Origin: Aliivibrio fischeri
Lineage (GTDB): Bacteria > Pseudomonadota > Gammaproteobacteria > Enterobacterales > Vibrionaceae
DNA length: 64,000 nt
Assembly (NCBI RefSeq): GCF_009727955.1
Contig: NZ_WOBR01000014.1
Span: forward strand, 1 to 64,000
Direction of reading: 5' to 3'
The translations under genes were made by a program, and so were the position numbers. Shown piece after piece: positions 1 to 9,589 of the stretch; the first letter of the stretch is position 1, and every line of letters starts with the position of its first letter. Below the pieces are notes generated by a model. The model was given only the letters and a program-made list of their open reading frames with translations, searched no databases and was not told where the DNA came from.

Positions 1-20
1 AGTACCTAGTACCTAGTACT
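1..20. repeat. short tandem repeat AGTACCT
   Basis: The first bases of the window are a 7-bp unit AGTACCT repeated nearly three times. It contains the CTAG core seen in the intergenic repeats elsewhere in the window. The copy runs off the left edge, so its full size is unknown. Confidence 0.6.
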
Positions 21-36
21 TATAGACTATAAAAAC

Positions 37-73
37 AAAAAAAGCGGATACAACCTTAAGTTATATCCGCTTT
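37..73 (-). terminator. Rho-independent terminator of the capsule operon
   Basis: AAAGCGGATA pairs with TATCCGCTTT across a loop of about 13 nt. Read on the minus strand, the stem is followed by a T-rich tract. It lies just downstream of wecA, the last gene of the minus-strand operon. Confidence 0.8.
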
Positions 74-108
74 GTGTGTTTACTATCTATATATTTAGCA
101 AAACGCCA

Positions 109-1200
109 TTATTTGCTTATCTCAGCTTGAAGCTGTACCGACATACGCTTACCAAACAGCTTATGCACAAACGTTGTGATACGCCAGATATAACTGATAG
201 TCATAAAGTACACGCCAAATAGAGCTAAGAAACTAAAGAACATGACCGACTCACTCACGCCGTTTAAATCAGCCCAAATGCCGAAGAAAGCGCAAATTAA
301 AGCAACAGTACAAATTAAGAAAAGCGTCATATAAGAAGATAAACCCAAACGCTGGCAAATATGATGTAAATGCTCTCGGTCTGGTTTAAATGGAGATTGG
401 CCCTTACGAACACGACGGATCATAATGGTTGCCATATCCATAAGAGGAATTGCAATTAACCATAATGCGGTTACCGGTTTAAATGCAATAACGGCTGGCT
501 CTTGTGAACCACGAATAAGCATCCAAACCACTGTAAAGCCAATAAACATACTGCCGGCATCACCCATAAAAACTTTAAAGCGACGCCCCAAAGGAAAACC
601 AAGGTTAAGCATAATGTATGGCACCATAGCAATAACGATTAACCCGCATACATGAGCAAGATAATCATTACCACTGTAATAGAACACGGTAGCTAGCGCA
701 GCAAAAGTAACCGATGCTAACCCACCTAATAAGCCATCAATACCATCTACCATATTAAAGGCATTAATTGCCCCTATTACACCTAAAATGGTAATAAAAC
801 CACTTACCGCAGAAGACAACATGATGGTCTCGCTGCCCATTAAGAAGCCTAAATTATGTAAGCTGTGTCCACCGGCAAAAATGATAACCAGAGAAATGCC
901 AGTTTGAACAATTAACCTAATTTTAAATGACACATCAAAGTAATCATCAAAGGCCCCTAGCACGACTAATACCGCAGCACATGCTAAATACATAAGCAAA
1001 GTTTCAGTAACAGGGAGGAAAAGAAGCAAACCAATACATAATGTAGTGAATATAGAAATACCACCAATTAATGGAATGACTCCTTTATGATGTTTTCGCT
1101 CATTAGGTTTATCTACCAAGCCAATGCGCTTAGCCACTTTGCGCATAATAAATAAACTGATAAATGAGACGAGAAACACAAACAGATATGCGTTTATCAT
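109..1200 (-). CDS. wecA: undecaprenyl-phosphate GlcNAc-1-phosphate transferase
   Basis: WecA is a polyprenyl-phosphate HexNAc-1-phosphate transferase that starts repeat-unit assembly on undecaprenyl phosphate at the inner membrane. The 363-residue protein is highly hydrophobic, with about 10-11 membrane segments. It carries the family motifs: the acidic DDYFD (residues 85-89), NMVDGID (149-155), MGDAGS (212-217) and the loop PDREHLHH (273-280), which distinguishes WecA-type enzymes. AAGGAAG lies 7 nt before the ATG. It is the last gene of the polysaccharide operon, behind ugd and a 240-bp gap. No PglC- or WbaP-type initiating transferase is visible in the cluster, so I infer that WecA primes this polymer. 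Confidence 0.93.
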   Translation of the reverse strand: MINAYLFVFLVSFISLFIMRKVAKRIGLVDKPNERKHHKGVIPLIGGISIFTTLCIGLLLFLPVTETLLMYLACAAVLVVLGAFDDYFDVSFKIRLIVQTGISLVIIFAGGHSLHNLGFLMGSETIMLSSAVSGFITILGVIGAINAFNMVDGIDGLLGGLASVTFAALATVFYYSGNDYLAHVCGLIVIAMVPYIMLNLGFPLGRRFKVFMGDAGSMFIGFTVVWMLIRGSQEPAVIAFKPVTALWLIAIPLMDMATIMIRRVRKGQSPFKPDREHLHHICQRLGLSSYMTLFLICTVALICAFFGIWADLNGVSESVMFFSFLALFGVYFMTISYIWRITTFVHKLFGKRMSVQLQAEISK

Positions 1201-1260
1201 GAATAAACTTCCTTTTAGGAATGTAGTTATCTTTTAATTATATATAGATGGGTATTGCAT

Positions 1261-1284
1261 AAAACCACGCAGTTGCTACGTGGT
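1261..1284 (-). terminator. possible terminator between ugd and wecA
   Basis: On the minus strand, ACCACG and CGTGGT form a short stem followed by TTTTAT. The stem is only about 6 bp, so this could be a weak or partial terminator. The rest of the 1201-1442 gap is AT-rich with no other clear feature. Confidence 0.4.
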
Positions 1285-1442
1285 CTATTTGCTCGCATTT
1301 TATTCAGTTATCAATGTAACGATACAAATAAAACACGAGCCACGTTTGTTTTTTAGCCAATGAAAAACAACGTGCGGTATTGTACAAAAATAGAGCAAAT
1401 TATCAATAGTTATCCGATATTAATTATTAATAAAATGAATAA

Positions 1443-2609
1443 TTAATCAGAACCAAATAAATCGCGAGTATATACTTTTGTCTCTACATCTGATAATTCT
1501 TGATCCATACGGTTAGACACAATCACATCACAGGTTGATTTAAATTCGTTTAGATCTGTTATCACCAAAGAGTGAAAGAACTCTTTCTCTTGTAAAACAG
1601 GCTCATAAACCACAACCTCAATGCCCTTCGCTTTTAAGCGCTTCATCACACCTTGAATGCTTGATGCGCGGAAGTTATCAGAGCCTGATTTCATCACCAA
1701 ACGATAGATGCCAACACGTTTTGGGCTACGTTTTAAGATGCTATCTGCAATAAAATCTTTACGAGTAGTATTTGCCTCTACAATTGCACCAATAATATTA
1801 TTTGGCACTTCTGCATAGTTAGCTCGTAATTGCTTTGTGTCTTTTGGTAAACAGTAACCACCGTAACCAAATGATGGGTTGTTGTAGTGACTACCAATAC
1901 GAGGGTCTAAACCTACCCCTTCAATAATTTGGCGAGCATTTAAGCCGTGTGATTCAGCGTAAGTATCAAGTTCATTAAAATAAGATACACGCAGCGCTAA
2001 ATAAGTATTTGAGAATAACTTAACCGCCTCAGCCTCAGTTGAATCAGTAAACAACACATCAATATCTTGTTTGACTGCACCTTCAACTAACAAATTTGCA
2101 AAAGCTTGTGCGCGTTCAGAACGCTCACCAACAATAATGCGGGATGGATATAAGTTATCGTACAGCGCTTTACCTTCACGTAAGAACTCAGGAGAGAAAA
2201 TTAGATTGTCACAACCTAACTCTTCTTTAATACGAGCAGTATAACCAACAGGAACCGTTGATTTAATCACCATTACCGCTTGTGGGTTAATAGCCATCAC
2301 CTCTTTAATTACTGATTCTACCGACGAGGTATTAAAGTAGTTAGTTGCTACATCGTAATCTGTCGGTGTTGCGATAATAACAAAATCAGCATTTTTATAG
2401 GCTAACTCTTTATCCAAAGTTGCACTGAATGACAATTCTTTATTATTTAAAAAACCGGTAATCTCTGCATCAACAATAGGTGATATTTTATCGTTTAAAA
2501 GGTTTACCTTTTCTTCAATAATATCAACCGCAATAACATCATTGTGTTGTGCTAATAACATAGCGTTAGACAAGCCAACATAGCCTGTGCCAGCAATTGC
2601 AATTTTCAT
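1443..2609 (-). CDS. ugd: UDP-glucose 6-dehydrogenase
   Basis: It oxidises UDP-glucose to UDP-glucuronate with two NAD+ in the cytosol. The 388-residue length equals the short enterobacterial Ugd. The N-terminal Rossmann motif [10 protein letters not shown] (residues 7-16), the region around KSTVPVG (116-122) and the catalytic cysteine C253 in [11 protein letters not shown] are intact. It sits 36 bp downstream of a GT4 gene and close to the UDP-glucuronate 4-epimerase at 3764-4771. Together they supply UDP-GlcA and UDP-GalA to the polymer. Confidence 0.95.
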   Translation of the reverse strand: MKIAIAGTGYVGLSNAMLLAQHNDVIAVDIIEEKVNLLNDKISPIVDAEITGFLNNKELSFSATLDKELAYKNADFVIIATPTDYDVATNYFNTSSVESVIKEVMAINPQAVMVIKSTVPVGYTARIKEELGCDNLIFSPEFLREGKALYDNLYPSRIIVGERSERAQAFANLLVEGAVKQDIDVLFTDSTEAEAVKLFSNTYLALRVSYFNELDTYAESHGLNARQIIEGVGLDPRIGSHYNNPSFGYGGYCLPKDTKQLRANYAEVPNNIIGAIVEANTTRKDFIADSILKRSPKRVGIYRLVMKSGSDNFRASSIQGVMKRLKAKGIEVVVYEPVLQEKEFFHSLVITDLNEFKSTCDVIVSNRMDQELSDVETKVYTRDLFGSD

Positions 2610-2645
2610 TTTTACCTAACCAATTAGTAATATTAATAAATATGT

Positions 2646-3761
2646 TTATCTTAGAACTTCATCAATAGCATTTAAGTATTTTGTCAATACGATTGATTCA
2701 TCGAATTCCTTTTCTATTTTATCTCGACTCAATCTCCCCATATGAATACGTTCAGCATGAGTCATATTTATAATAAGTTCTAACTTATCAACCAAACTTT
2801 CTGTACTTCGAGGCATGCACAAGAAGCCATTCTTACCATCATCAACCGTTTCACGACAACCTACATTATCGGTTGTTACTATAGGTTTTCCCATCGCACC
2901 AGCTTCAAGTAATGATTTCGGTACCCCTTCACGATAAAAAGAAGGTAAAACCATACAATCAACTTTTGCAATCTCTTGCTCAACAGAATCAGAAACACCT
3001 AGGTAATTTACGATCCCTTCATCAACCCAAGATTGCATTTCATCTTCAGAAACTGCCGATGGATTATTAACAGCTAAAAAGCCTAATAAATTAAATTCGA
3101 CTTTATCGCCATGTTTATCTTTTAAGTGCCTTGCAGCTTCAATGTAATGGCTAATCCCCTTGTCATATAACATACGAGCTATAAGTAAGAAACGAATAAC
3201 ACCATCATCTTCAGAGGGAGAAAAAGAAAAACGGGTCAAATCAGCACCAGAACCAGGCAGACGATCTGTTTTTTCTACTGTAGCTAATTTGTGCTGTATA
3301 AATAATTCTTTATCTTCTTCATTTTGAAAGAAAATTTTATCAGCATACCGCTGACTATATTTATATAGCGTTCTCGCTATTTTGGACGTTAGGCTTTCAT
3401 TTATAAATAAGATTCCAAGGCCTGCAATATTATTTATAACTTTAATATTATTTGTTTTCGCAGCTAAAGTACTATAGATATTATTTTTAGGGGTGAAATT
3501 TAAAACCACATCATAATTAGATTTAGAAAATACTTTATTAAACCCCATAAATGTTTTTAAATCATTAATTGGGTTTGTTCCACCTTGATCAATATCAATA
3601 TGTATAAATTCTGCCCCAAGTGACTCTAATTTTTCTGAGTAGTCATCTTTAGGAGCAATTGCTGTAACTGCATGCCCCCTTTTTATCAGAGCGTTAATTG
3701 TATTTTTCCGAAAATTGTATAAATACCAACTCGTATTAGCTGAAATAAGAATATTAGCCAT
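2646..3761 (-). CDS. glycosyltransferase family 4
   Basis: Cytosolic, retaining GT-B glycosyltransferase of 371 residues. The N-terminal half (start ILISANTSWYLYNFRKN) resembles the acceptor domain of PglA/WbpH-like enzymes that act early on lipid-linked saccharides. The C-terminal Glycos_transf_1 domain has the EX7E motif in YREGVPKSLLEAGAMG. The stop lies 36 bp before ugd, and only two bases separate its start from the upstream epimerase. The donor cannot be read from sequence; a HexNAc or uronic acid nucleotide would fit the neighbouring genes. Confidence 0.85.
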   Translation of the reverse strand: MANILISANTSWYLYNFRKNTINALIKRGHAVTAIAPKDDYSEKLESLGAEFIHIDIDQGGTNPINDLKTFMGFNKVFSKSNYDVVLNFTPKNNIYSTLAAKTNNIKVINNIAGLGILFINESLTSKIARTLYKYSQRYADKIFFQNEEDKELFIQHKLATVEKTDRLPGSGADLTRFSFSPSEDDGVIRFLLIARMLYDKGISHYIEAARHLKDKHGDKVEFNLLGFLAVNNPSAVSEDEMQSWVDEGIVNYLGVSDSVEQEIAKVDCMVLPSFYREGVPKSLLEAGAMGKPIVTTDNVGCRETVDDGKNGFLCMPRSTESLVDKLELIINMTHAERIHMGRLSRDKIEKEFDESIVLTKYLNAIDEVLR

Positions 3762-3763
3762 AT

Positions 3764-4771
3764 TTATACTTTATAATACTCTTTATACCAACGAACTAAG
3801 TTAGCAACACCTTCTTGTACGCCAACCTTTGGCTTATAACCTGTAGCTTCAAATAAATCTTGTGTATCAGCATACGTTTGATAAACATCACCTGGTTGCA
3901 TACCTCGGAAGTTTTTCTTGGCTTCTATACCTAATTCAGATTCAATAGCTTTAACAAAATCCATCAAATTAATTGGACTTCCATGGCCAATATTATAGAT
4001 TTGATAAGGAGCTGAGCTTGATGCTGGAGTACCTGATTCTACCGTCCAATCAGGCGTATGATTTGGTACTACATCTGCAATACGAATTACACCTTCAACG
4101 ATGTCATCAATGTATGTAAAATCACGCCACATATCACCGTTATTATTGATATCGATAGTTTCGCCATCTAATATTTTCTTAGTGAAGATATAAGGAGCCA
4201 TATCTGGACGACCCCAAGGACCGTAAACAGTAAAGAAACGTAGACCTGTTGTCGGCATATTATATAAATGAGAATAACTATGAGCCATTAGCTCATTTGA
4301 TTTCTTTGTAGCTGCATATAAAGAGACAGGATGATCAACTGAATCAGAGGTTGCAAACGGTGTTTTTGCATTTAATCCGTAAACAGAGCTTGAAGAAGCA
4401 TAAATTAAATGTTCAACCTTATTATGACGACAGCCTTCAAGAATATTTAAATGTCCAACTAAGTTACTGTCGGCATAAGCCATTGGATTTTCAATCGAAT
4501 AACGAACACCAGCTTGGGCAGCTAAGTGAATAACTCGATTAAATTGCTCTTCTTTAAATAATTCTGAAATATCCAAAGAACTAGCTAAATCAATTTTTTT
4601 TAAAGAAAAGTTAGGATGTCCTAATAATGCTTCTAATCGAGACTCCTTTAAAGATACATCATAATAGTCATTGATAACATCAAGGCCGACAACAACGTGC
4701 CCTTTTTTTAATAGCTCTTCACTTACCTTTGCACCGATGAAACCCGCAGCGCCAGTTACTAAATATTTCAT
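3764..4771 (-). CDS. UDP-glucuronate 4-epimerase (SDR family)
   Basis: Interconverts UDP-GlcA and UDP-GalA in the cytosol. The 335-residue protein is an extended short-chain dehydrogenase with the NAD motif GAAGFIG (7-13), the Ser cluster SSSS (126-129) and the YAATK catalytic pair Y152/K156. Features typical of the CapI/LspL/WcbC epimerases are NDYYD (34-38) and RFFTVYGPWGRPDMA. It works with Ugd two genes downstream. Only two bases separate it from the flanking genes on either side, so it is translationally tight. Confidence 0.92.
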   Translation of the reverse strand: MKYLVTGAAGFIGAKVSEELLKKGHVVVGLDVINDYYDVSLKESRLEALLGHPNFSLKKIDLASSLDISELFKEEQFNRVIHLAAQAGVRYSIENPMAYADSNLVGHLNILEGCRHNKVEHLIYASSSSVYGLNAKTPFATSDSVDHPVSLYAATKKSNELMAHSYSHLYNMPTTGLRFFTVYGPWGRPDMAPYIFTKKILDGETIDINNNGDMWRDFTYIDDIVEGVIRIADVVPNHTPDWTVESGTPASSSAPYQIYNIGHGSPINLMDFVKAIESELGIEAKKNFRGMQPGDVYQTYADTQDLFEATGYKPKVGVQEGVANLVRWYKEYYKV

Positions 4772-4773
4772 AA

Positions 4774-5658
4774 TTAATTAAATTCCTCCCAATAACTACC
4801 AAGTAAAAAATCAGCATCTTTAGAGCTTAATGGCTCCCAACCGCTTCCGTGACAAAATGTCAACTCTCCAAAATAAATACGTCCATCAATGTTATATAAA
4901 TCAACTCTCACATATTTAAAGTCCTCAGAAAGTTTTTTTGCAACTTCAATCATTTCATCAAAGCTATCAGGCCAATTATAATCTGATCTAACCGAATCAT
5001 ATTTTGGCTGTATATCAAATTCTAATTTATTCTTGTTAAGATCGAAAAGAGATCGTTTATGGTTACCAAAACGGTCTTCATCAACTTGAATGATCACCTT
5101 ACTATCATCAGACTGATTAAATATGTGTAATTTGTAATCTGAGGGGAAACTTCCATCTTTATGTCGCATTAATTTCTCAATAATAACTTGAGGAGTTTCA
5201 ATGTCATAAAAATGCTCATCGACGGCTTTTCCAACATTTATTTTTAAATATTGATTAAACTGATTAGATAAAGAAATTAAATCAGTATTTTCTTTACTTT
5301 TTATTAGTTTAACATTTTCACCACCGCCACCATTACTTGTTTTTATTACAAACTCAGATGGAAGGTTATGAAAATCTTCACTAGAAATATGGTCTTTAAC
5401 TAATAACAAAGGTATCAAATACTGTTCACCTATCTTCTTTTTTACATAATCACGAACCGCGTACTTATCGACTAACTTGGAAAATAAGCTTGGTTCTACA
5501 TTAAACTTCCGATATATTATTTTTTCGGAAAAACTAAGAGGTTTATTTAGATTTGGAATATATTTATGGGTTATAATAAACCTTAACCATGAATAACCAA
5601 ACGGACGAAAAATAAACCTTAGAAAATCTCGAATAAAATATTTAACTGTATTTTTCAT
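4774..5658 (-). CDS. TupA-like ATP-grasp protein
   Basis: The 294-residue protein matches the TupA-like ATP-grasp family (Pfam ATPgrasp_TupA): an N-terminal block with KPLSFSEKIIYRK, then DKYAVRDYVKKKIG, a glycine-rich loop KTSNGGGGENV typical of ATP binding, and a C-terminal acidic/aromatic block YVRVDLYN...GELTFCHGSGWEPL. ATP-grasp enzymes form amide or ester bonds through acyl-phosphates. TupA was named from teichuronopeptide biosynthesis in alkaliphilic Bacillus. Here it directly follows the CapA-like gene and precedes the UDP-GlcA epimerase, so a role in attaching amino acids to uronic acids is a reasonable inference, not shown. The region is very AT-rich. Confidence 0.8.
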   Translation of the reverse strand: MKNTVKYFIRDFLRFIFRPFGYSWLRFIITHKYIPNLNKPLSFSEKIIYRKFNVEPSLFSKLVDKYAVRDYVKKKIGEQYLIPLLLVKDHISSEDFHNLPSEFVIKTSNGGGGENVKLIKSKENTDLISLSNQFNQYLKINVGKAVDEHFYDIETPQVIIEKLMRHKDGSFPSDYKLHIFNQSDDSKVIIQVDEDRFGNHKRSLFDLNKNKLEFDIQPKYDSVRSDYNWPDSFDEMIEVAKKLSEDFKYVRVDLYNIDGRIYFGELTFCHGSGWEPLSSKDADFLLGSYWEEFN

Positions 5659-5736
5659 TAGTATTATCTACAATATATAAATTAACAGATGGTTTAATAT
5701 TAAATTTACACGCATGAAGTATGTTTATATTAATAT

Positions 5737-6828
5737 CTAAAGATCACTATCACCAAGCATATTAGAAAAGTATTTCATGTATAACTTTTTGTTCTTATAA
5801 ACATCATACCTTCTATAAATAGTGGAAAAATTTAATCTGTTTAGTAACCACATAAAATCTCTTTTCGAGTTTCTTTTTTTGTTTACTTGATTAATCTGTC
5901 TTATTCTTTCATTTTCATAATCTTTTTTATCTAATTTGAGAAAATCGCAATACGATGATAGCTTCCCATTTTCTCTAATACATAATTTTTCTTCATCAAG
6001 ATAAAACTCAACAATATCATAGTTTGCTATTCTAGCATCAACAATATCGAGAATAAAAACAGCTGATTCTTTATTATTTTCTGTTTGTTTTACTAGTGGA
6101 TATTTAGTTCTTCCATCATAAATATCATCAAAACAAAAATTCCCCAGGCTATAAGCAATTAAACTATTATTTACTTCTTCATATCCTTGAAGAACATGAG
6201 GATGATGCCCAAAATAAAATAATGGATATTCACTAGCAATTTTACGAGCAAAAAACATATCATCTCGACTAGGTAAATTAACATTTTCAATACCAGAATG
6301 AACACTTAAAACATTAAAATATCCCATATCATTTATCTTTCTGATATTTTCGATTGTTGATTTATAATCTAAATAATTCAATGAGTGCGTTTCATTCCCC
6401 TTTATATCGATACCTAAAGGGTTTGTATTAAATGAACAATAGCCATGAAAAGCTATTTTTTCAGCGCCATTTATAAAAAAATTCTTATTATTACAGCCAA
6501 ACCAATCAATTTCATTTTTCTCTAATATTCTAATTGTTGACTCAAGCTCTTCTGAACCAAAATCAAAAATATGATTATTAGATATATTCACAATATTAAT
6601 ACCTAGTGAATTCAAAATACTAACATTAGATGGTTCTGATGATATATATGCTGATTTCGAACCTGACTTTATGCCTTTTTGAATAAAAGGCGTCTCTAAA
6701 TTACCAACAACATAGTCACAGTTCTTTAGATATGGTAATATTTCATTGAAGTAATTTACATTGTACCTTTCTGATTTAGATGAGAACTTACCAAATAAAG
6801 CAATATCACCTAAAAATGCAATTTTCAT
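5737..6828 (-). CDS. CapA/PgsA-like metallophosphatase-fold protein
   Basis: Member of the bacterial capsule-synthesis PGA_cap family: GDIALFG at the N-terminus, GNLETPF, SNNHIFDFG, SVHSGIEN, GHHPHVLQGYE and YSLGNFCFDD in the expected order. These residues form a calcineurin-like metal site. Classical CapA/PgsA has an N-terminal membrane anchor, but this 363-residue copy starts directly with MKIAFLGDIA and has no signal peptide or transmembrane segment, so it is probably cytosolic. Its substrate is unknown. It lies 25 bp downstream of a GT4 gene and just before the ATP-grasp gene. Strongly AT-rich. Confidence 0.82.
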   Translation of the reverse strand: MKIAFLGDIALFGKFSSKSERYNVNYFNEILPYLKNCDYVVGNLETPFIQKGIKSGSKSAYISSEPSNVSILNSLGINIVNISNNHIFDFGSEELESTIRILEKNEIDWFGCNNKNFFINGAEKIAFHGYCSFNTNPLGIDIKGNETHSLNYLDYKSTIENIRKINDMGYFNVLSVHSGIENVNLPSRDDMFFARKIASEYPLFYFGHHPHVLQGYEEVNNSLIAYSLGNFCFDDIYDGRTKYPLVKQTENNKESAVFILDIVDARIANYDIVEFYLDEEKLCIRENGKLSSYCDFLKLDKKDYENERIRQINQVNKKRNSKRDFMWLLNRLNFSTIYRRYDVYKNKKLYMKYFSNMLGDSDL

Positions 6829-6852
6829 TATATTATCCTCTATGGGAACAAG

Positions 6853-7998
6853 TTAGATTTTTTTTATAACTTCATAAAAATTTGATATAAAGGATTCATA
6901 AGAAAAATGATCATTAACAAAAGTAGTTCTGAATTTTTTATTTTTAATTATTTCATTCCTATCAACGTTAGATAATATTTCGTAAAATTCATTTTCAAAT
7001 AAAAGATCATTAGATTTTGACTTTGTATATAATCCTAAGCGTTCATCAACAACAATATCACTTATACCATCAACATTTGAAGAACAAACAAAACAACCAG
7101 CATTTATAGCTTCAATTACAACTCTTGGAAGTCCTTCTTTTCTACTTGCAAATAAAAACACATCTGCTAATGATAAATATTCATGAACATAATCAGTATA
7201 AGGTAAAACTAAAATATTGTTTGGGTTAGAGCACTTTGATATTAGGTTTAATAGTTCGTCCTTATAAGAATGATTCTCTATTGTACAATCACCAATTAAA
7301 AGTAACTTAGTGTTTTTTATATTAAGTTTATCAAAGACTTTGACTATATCTAGTTGATTTTTCCTTTCACAAATAGTCCCTATTGATATGTAAATCTCAT
7401 TATTTCCTATATCATCTTTTATTTTTGTTAAAATATTACGGTCAATATCATTAAATTTAAAACCCGTATGTACAACAGTAAATTTGTTAGCATATTTATT
7501 TCTATTTTTTTCAGAAAAAACATCTAAACAATCATTGGAAATTAAAACTATTTTTCTAGATAAATATAATGCTAGTGAGTCAACATATTTAACTTTATCG
7601 TTTATTCTTATATACCAAACAATTTTTTTTCTATTCCAAATTAGTTGAGGCATAAAAAACAAAAAAGCCCTGACATCATTAATACATAGAACATCATATG
7701 GTCTGAGATTTACTGAAAAAATTTGGATAAACCAGTAATATATTAAAGAAAGTATATAATATAACTTTAATTTAATGGTTCTAATATTTTTTCGTGATTG
7801 AAGTAAGAATGGAGGAACGCCTAGTTCAACTGTTTTCAATCCTAATTCTTCAGATTTATTTAAAACCCCATCACGAATGGAACTAGCAACAGTTACATTT
7901 ACAAGCTTATTTTTCGATATACCATCAGCTAACGAGATCATACTCTTAGGAGCTCCATTTAGACCGAAAGAGTAGCTATCAATAAAACAAATTTTCAT
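6853..7998 (-). CDS. glycosyltransferase family 4
   Basis: 381-residue GT-B enzyme. It has the N-terminal glycine-rich loop SYSFGLNGAPKSM and a C-terminal Glycos_transf_1 domain with SRKEGLPRVVIEAINAG (EX7E). A hydrophobic stretch around residues 75-100 (LYYILSLIYYWFIQIFSVN) may place it at the membrane surface. Its ATG overlaps the stop of the upstream acyltransferase (TAATG), indicating translational coupling. It probably adds one sugar of the repeat unit; which one is not predictable. Very low GC. Confidence 0.83.
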   Translation of the reverse strand: MKICFIDSYSFGLNGAPKSMISLADGISKNKLVNVTVASSIRDGVLNKSEELGLKTVELGVPPFLLQSRKNIRTIKLKLYYILSLIYYWFIQIFSVNLRPYDVLCINDVRAFLFFMPQLIWNRKKIVWYIRINDKVKYVDSLALYLSRKIVLISNDCLDVFSEKNRNKYANKFTVVHTGFKFNDIDRNILTKIKDDIGNNEIYISIGTICERKNQLDIVKVFDKLNIKNTKLLLIGDCTIENHSYKDELLNLISKCSNPNNILVLPYTDYVHEYLSLADVFLFASRKEGLPRVVIEAINAGCFVCSSNVDGISDIVVDERLGLYTKSKSNDLLFENEFYEILSNVDRNEIIKNKKFRTTFVNDHFSYESFISNFYEVIKKI

Positions 7999-8543
7999 TA
8001 GTAAATAATCTCAGATTTTCTTTTTTGTATAAATAAAGAATTAGAATTAATATTCTTCTTTACAATTGAACCAGCAGCAATTACAACGTTATCACCGATC
8101 ACTACACCCGATAAAATAACCGAATTAGAGCCAATCCATACATTATTACCAATACAAACATCAGACAATTGAAAACCTTGTCCACGTATTAATTTTTTGC
8201 TTCTATTTTTATAACAATGATCATGGTCATATATACAAATATTTTCACCAAATAAGCAATTATTACCTATTCGAATATTTGCCCTACAATTTATAGATAC
8301 ATCATTATTAAAAAAAACATTATCTCCTACTTCTAAAGATCCACCATTAACAGAAACCTTTAACTCATTCTTATTTTTTACATTAACACCAAATTTAACA
8401 TTGCCATTTATTATCGTTAACTTTAAAGATAAGTACGACTTATAAATTGGTATATTAAAAGAATTGAAATATATTATTTTATAAAAATAACATTTTAATA
8501 TTTTCTTTAAAGTTCTAAATAAAAAAAGCATCTTAACTATCAT
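7998..8543 (-). CDS. left-handed beta-helix acyltransferase (O-acetyltransferase)
   Basis: Hexapeptide-repeat transferase of 181 residues. Imperfect [LIV]GxxxX4 repeats run from about residue 60 to 165, with YDHDHCYKN near 105-115, which aligns with the catalytic His region of maltose/galactoside/WbbJ-type O-acetyltransferases, and the closing block VWIGSNSVILSGVVIG. It would move acetyl from acetyl-CoA to a sugar hydroxyl. It overlaps the upstream GT4 by 11 nt and shares a TAATG junction with the downstream GT4. Confidence 0.85.
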   Translation of the reverse strand: MIVKMLFLFRTLKKILKCYFYKIIYFNSFNIPIYKSYLSLKLTIINGNVKFGVNVKNKNELKVSVNGGSLEVGDNVFFNNDVSINCRANIRIGNNCLFGENICIYDHDHCYKNRSKKLIRGQGFQLSDVCIGNNVWIGSNSVILSGVVIGDNVVIAAGSIVKKNINSNSLFIQKRKSEIIY

Positions 8544-9588
8544 TAGAAAGTAACCTTACGTAAAAAAAATAATCATTAAATAAAGTAAAATCATCTCGAC
8601 AAGAAAAATCAATTTTATTTTTATTAGAAAGTTTTCTTATATTTTCTTCCCATAAAGATACATTTAAAGGAATATACTTTGCCCCACCAATGTTACATTC
8701 TTTAGTAATATTATCTGAAAGCAAACAGAATACACCTGATTTTTGAGCTTCAACAGCACTAAGAGGGAGTCCTTCCCATAATGAAGGCATAATAAAAAGA
8801 GAAGCATATTTTCTCACTATTTGTTCAGGATTTTTTTGAAAACCAAGAAAAACTGCATTGGTCACTCCCTCTTTCATTAATTCAAGTTTATATTTATCTA
8901 AATTTGCTCCAATGAAAATAAATTGATAATCAGGATGATTTTTAAATTTCAAGCATAATTCAATAAGAAATGGATAATTTTTTGCCTCTGAATACCTTCC
9001 TATGTGAAATATTTTCTTTTTTTCTTTAAGCCCTTCTAACTTAGGGTTAATATAATCAGGATTAAAATCCAAACTAGGGACACCACAATTTTTTATAGTA
9101 AATCCATTGATAAATAATGATTGACCAGCTTTTTCTGACACAGCAAGCCTATAGTCAGAAAATTTACTGATAAGATATTTTGTAATATATATATAAATTT
9201 TTCGTTTATATCCACAGCCCTTTTCAACTATCCTTCTATCTGAATGGGAATGGATCATCACTTTGGATTTTGAGGTTAACTTGATAAAGCAAGAGTAAAT
9301 TCCTGTAGAGTATCCAGGATGTAAATGAATGAAATCAGGGTTTATTTCTTTTATTGTTTTATATAAAGAAAATAATCGAGATGTTGAATTATTTGATTTA
9401 ACAAAGTAGACTTTATCTCTTCTAATATTTATTTGTTCTAAAATTGCCTTTTTATCTTTATCTAAAGAAAGAATATATAGATCTAGTTCATTATCAACTT
9501 TCTTATTACAATAATTAATGAAATTTGCGACCCATTTTTCAATACCTCCAACATCCAAAGTACCTACTACCTGTAAAATTTTAATCAT
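8533..9588 (-). CDS. glycosyltransferase family 4
   Basis: GT-B fold protein of 351 residues starting VVGTLDVGGIEKWVANF, the glycine loop typical of GT4 capsule enzymes. Further matches are HLHPGYSTG, HSHSD, HIGRYSEAKNYPFLIE and MPSLWEGLPLSAVEAQKSG (EX7E). It is separated from the polymerase gene by one base and overlaps the acyltransferase by 11 nt. Donor and acceptor are unknown. Confidence 0.85.
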   Translation of the reverse strand: MIKILQVVGTLDVGGIEKWVANFINYCNKKVDNELDLYILSLDKDKKAILEQINIRRDKVYFVKSNNSTSRLFSLYKTIKEINPDFIHLHPGYSTGIYSCFIKLTSKSKVMIHSHSDRRIVEKGCGYKRKIYIYITKYLISKFSDYRLAVSEKAGQSLFINGFTIKNCGVPSLDFNPDYINPKLEGLKEKKKIFHIGRYSEAKNYPFLIELCLKFKNHPDYQFIFIGANLDKYKLELMKEGVTNAVFLGFQKNPEQIVRKYASLFIMPSLWEGLPLSAVEAQKSGVFCLLSDNITKECNIGGAKYIPLNVSLWEENIRKLSNKNKIDFSCRDDFTLFNDYFFYVRLLSNDS

Positions 9589-9589
9589 T

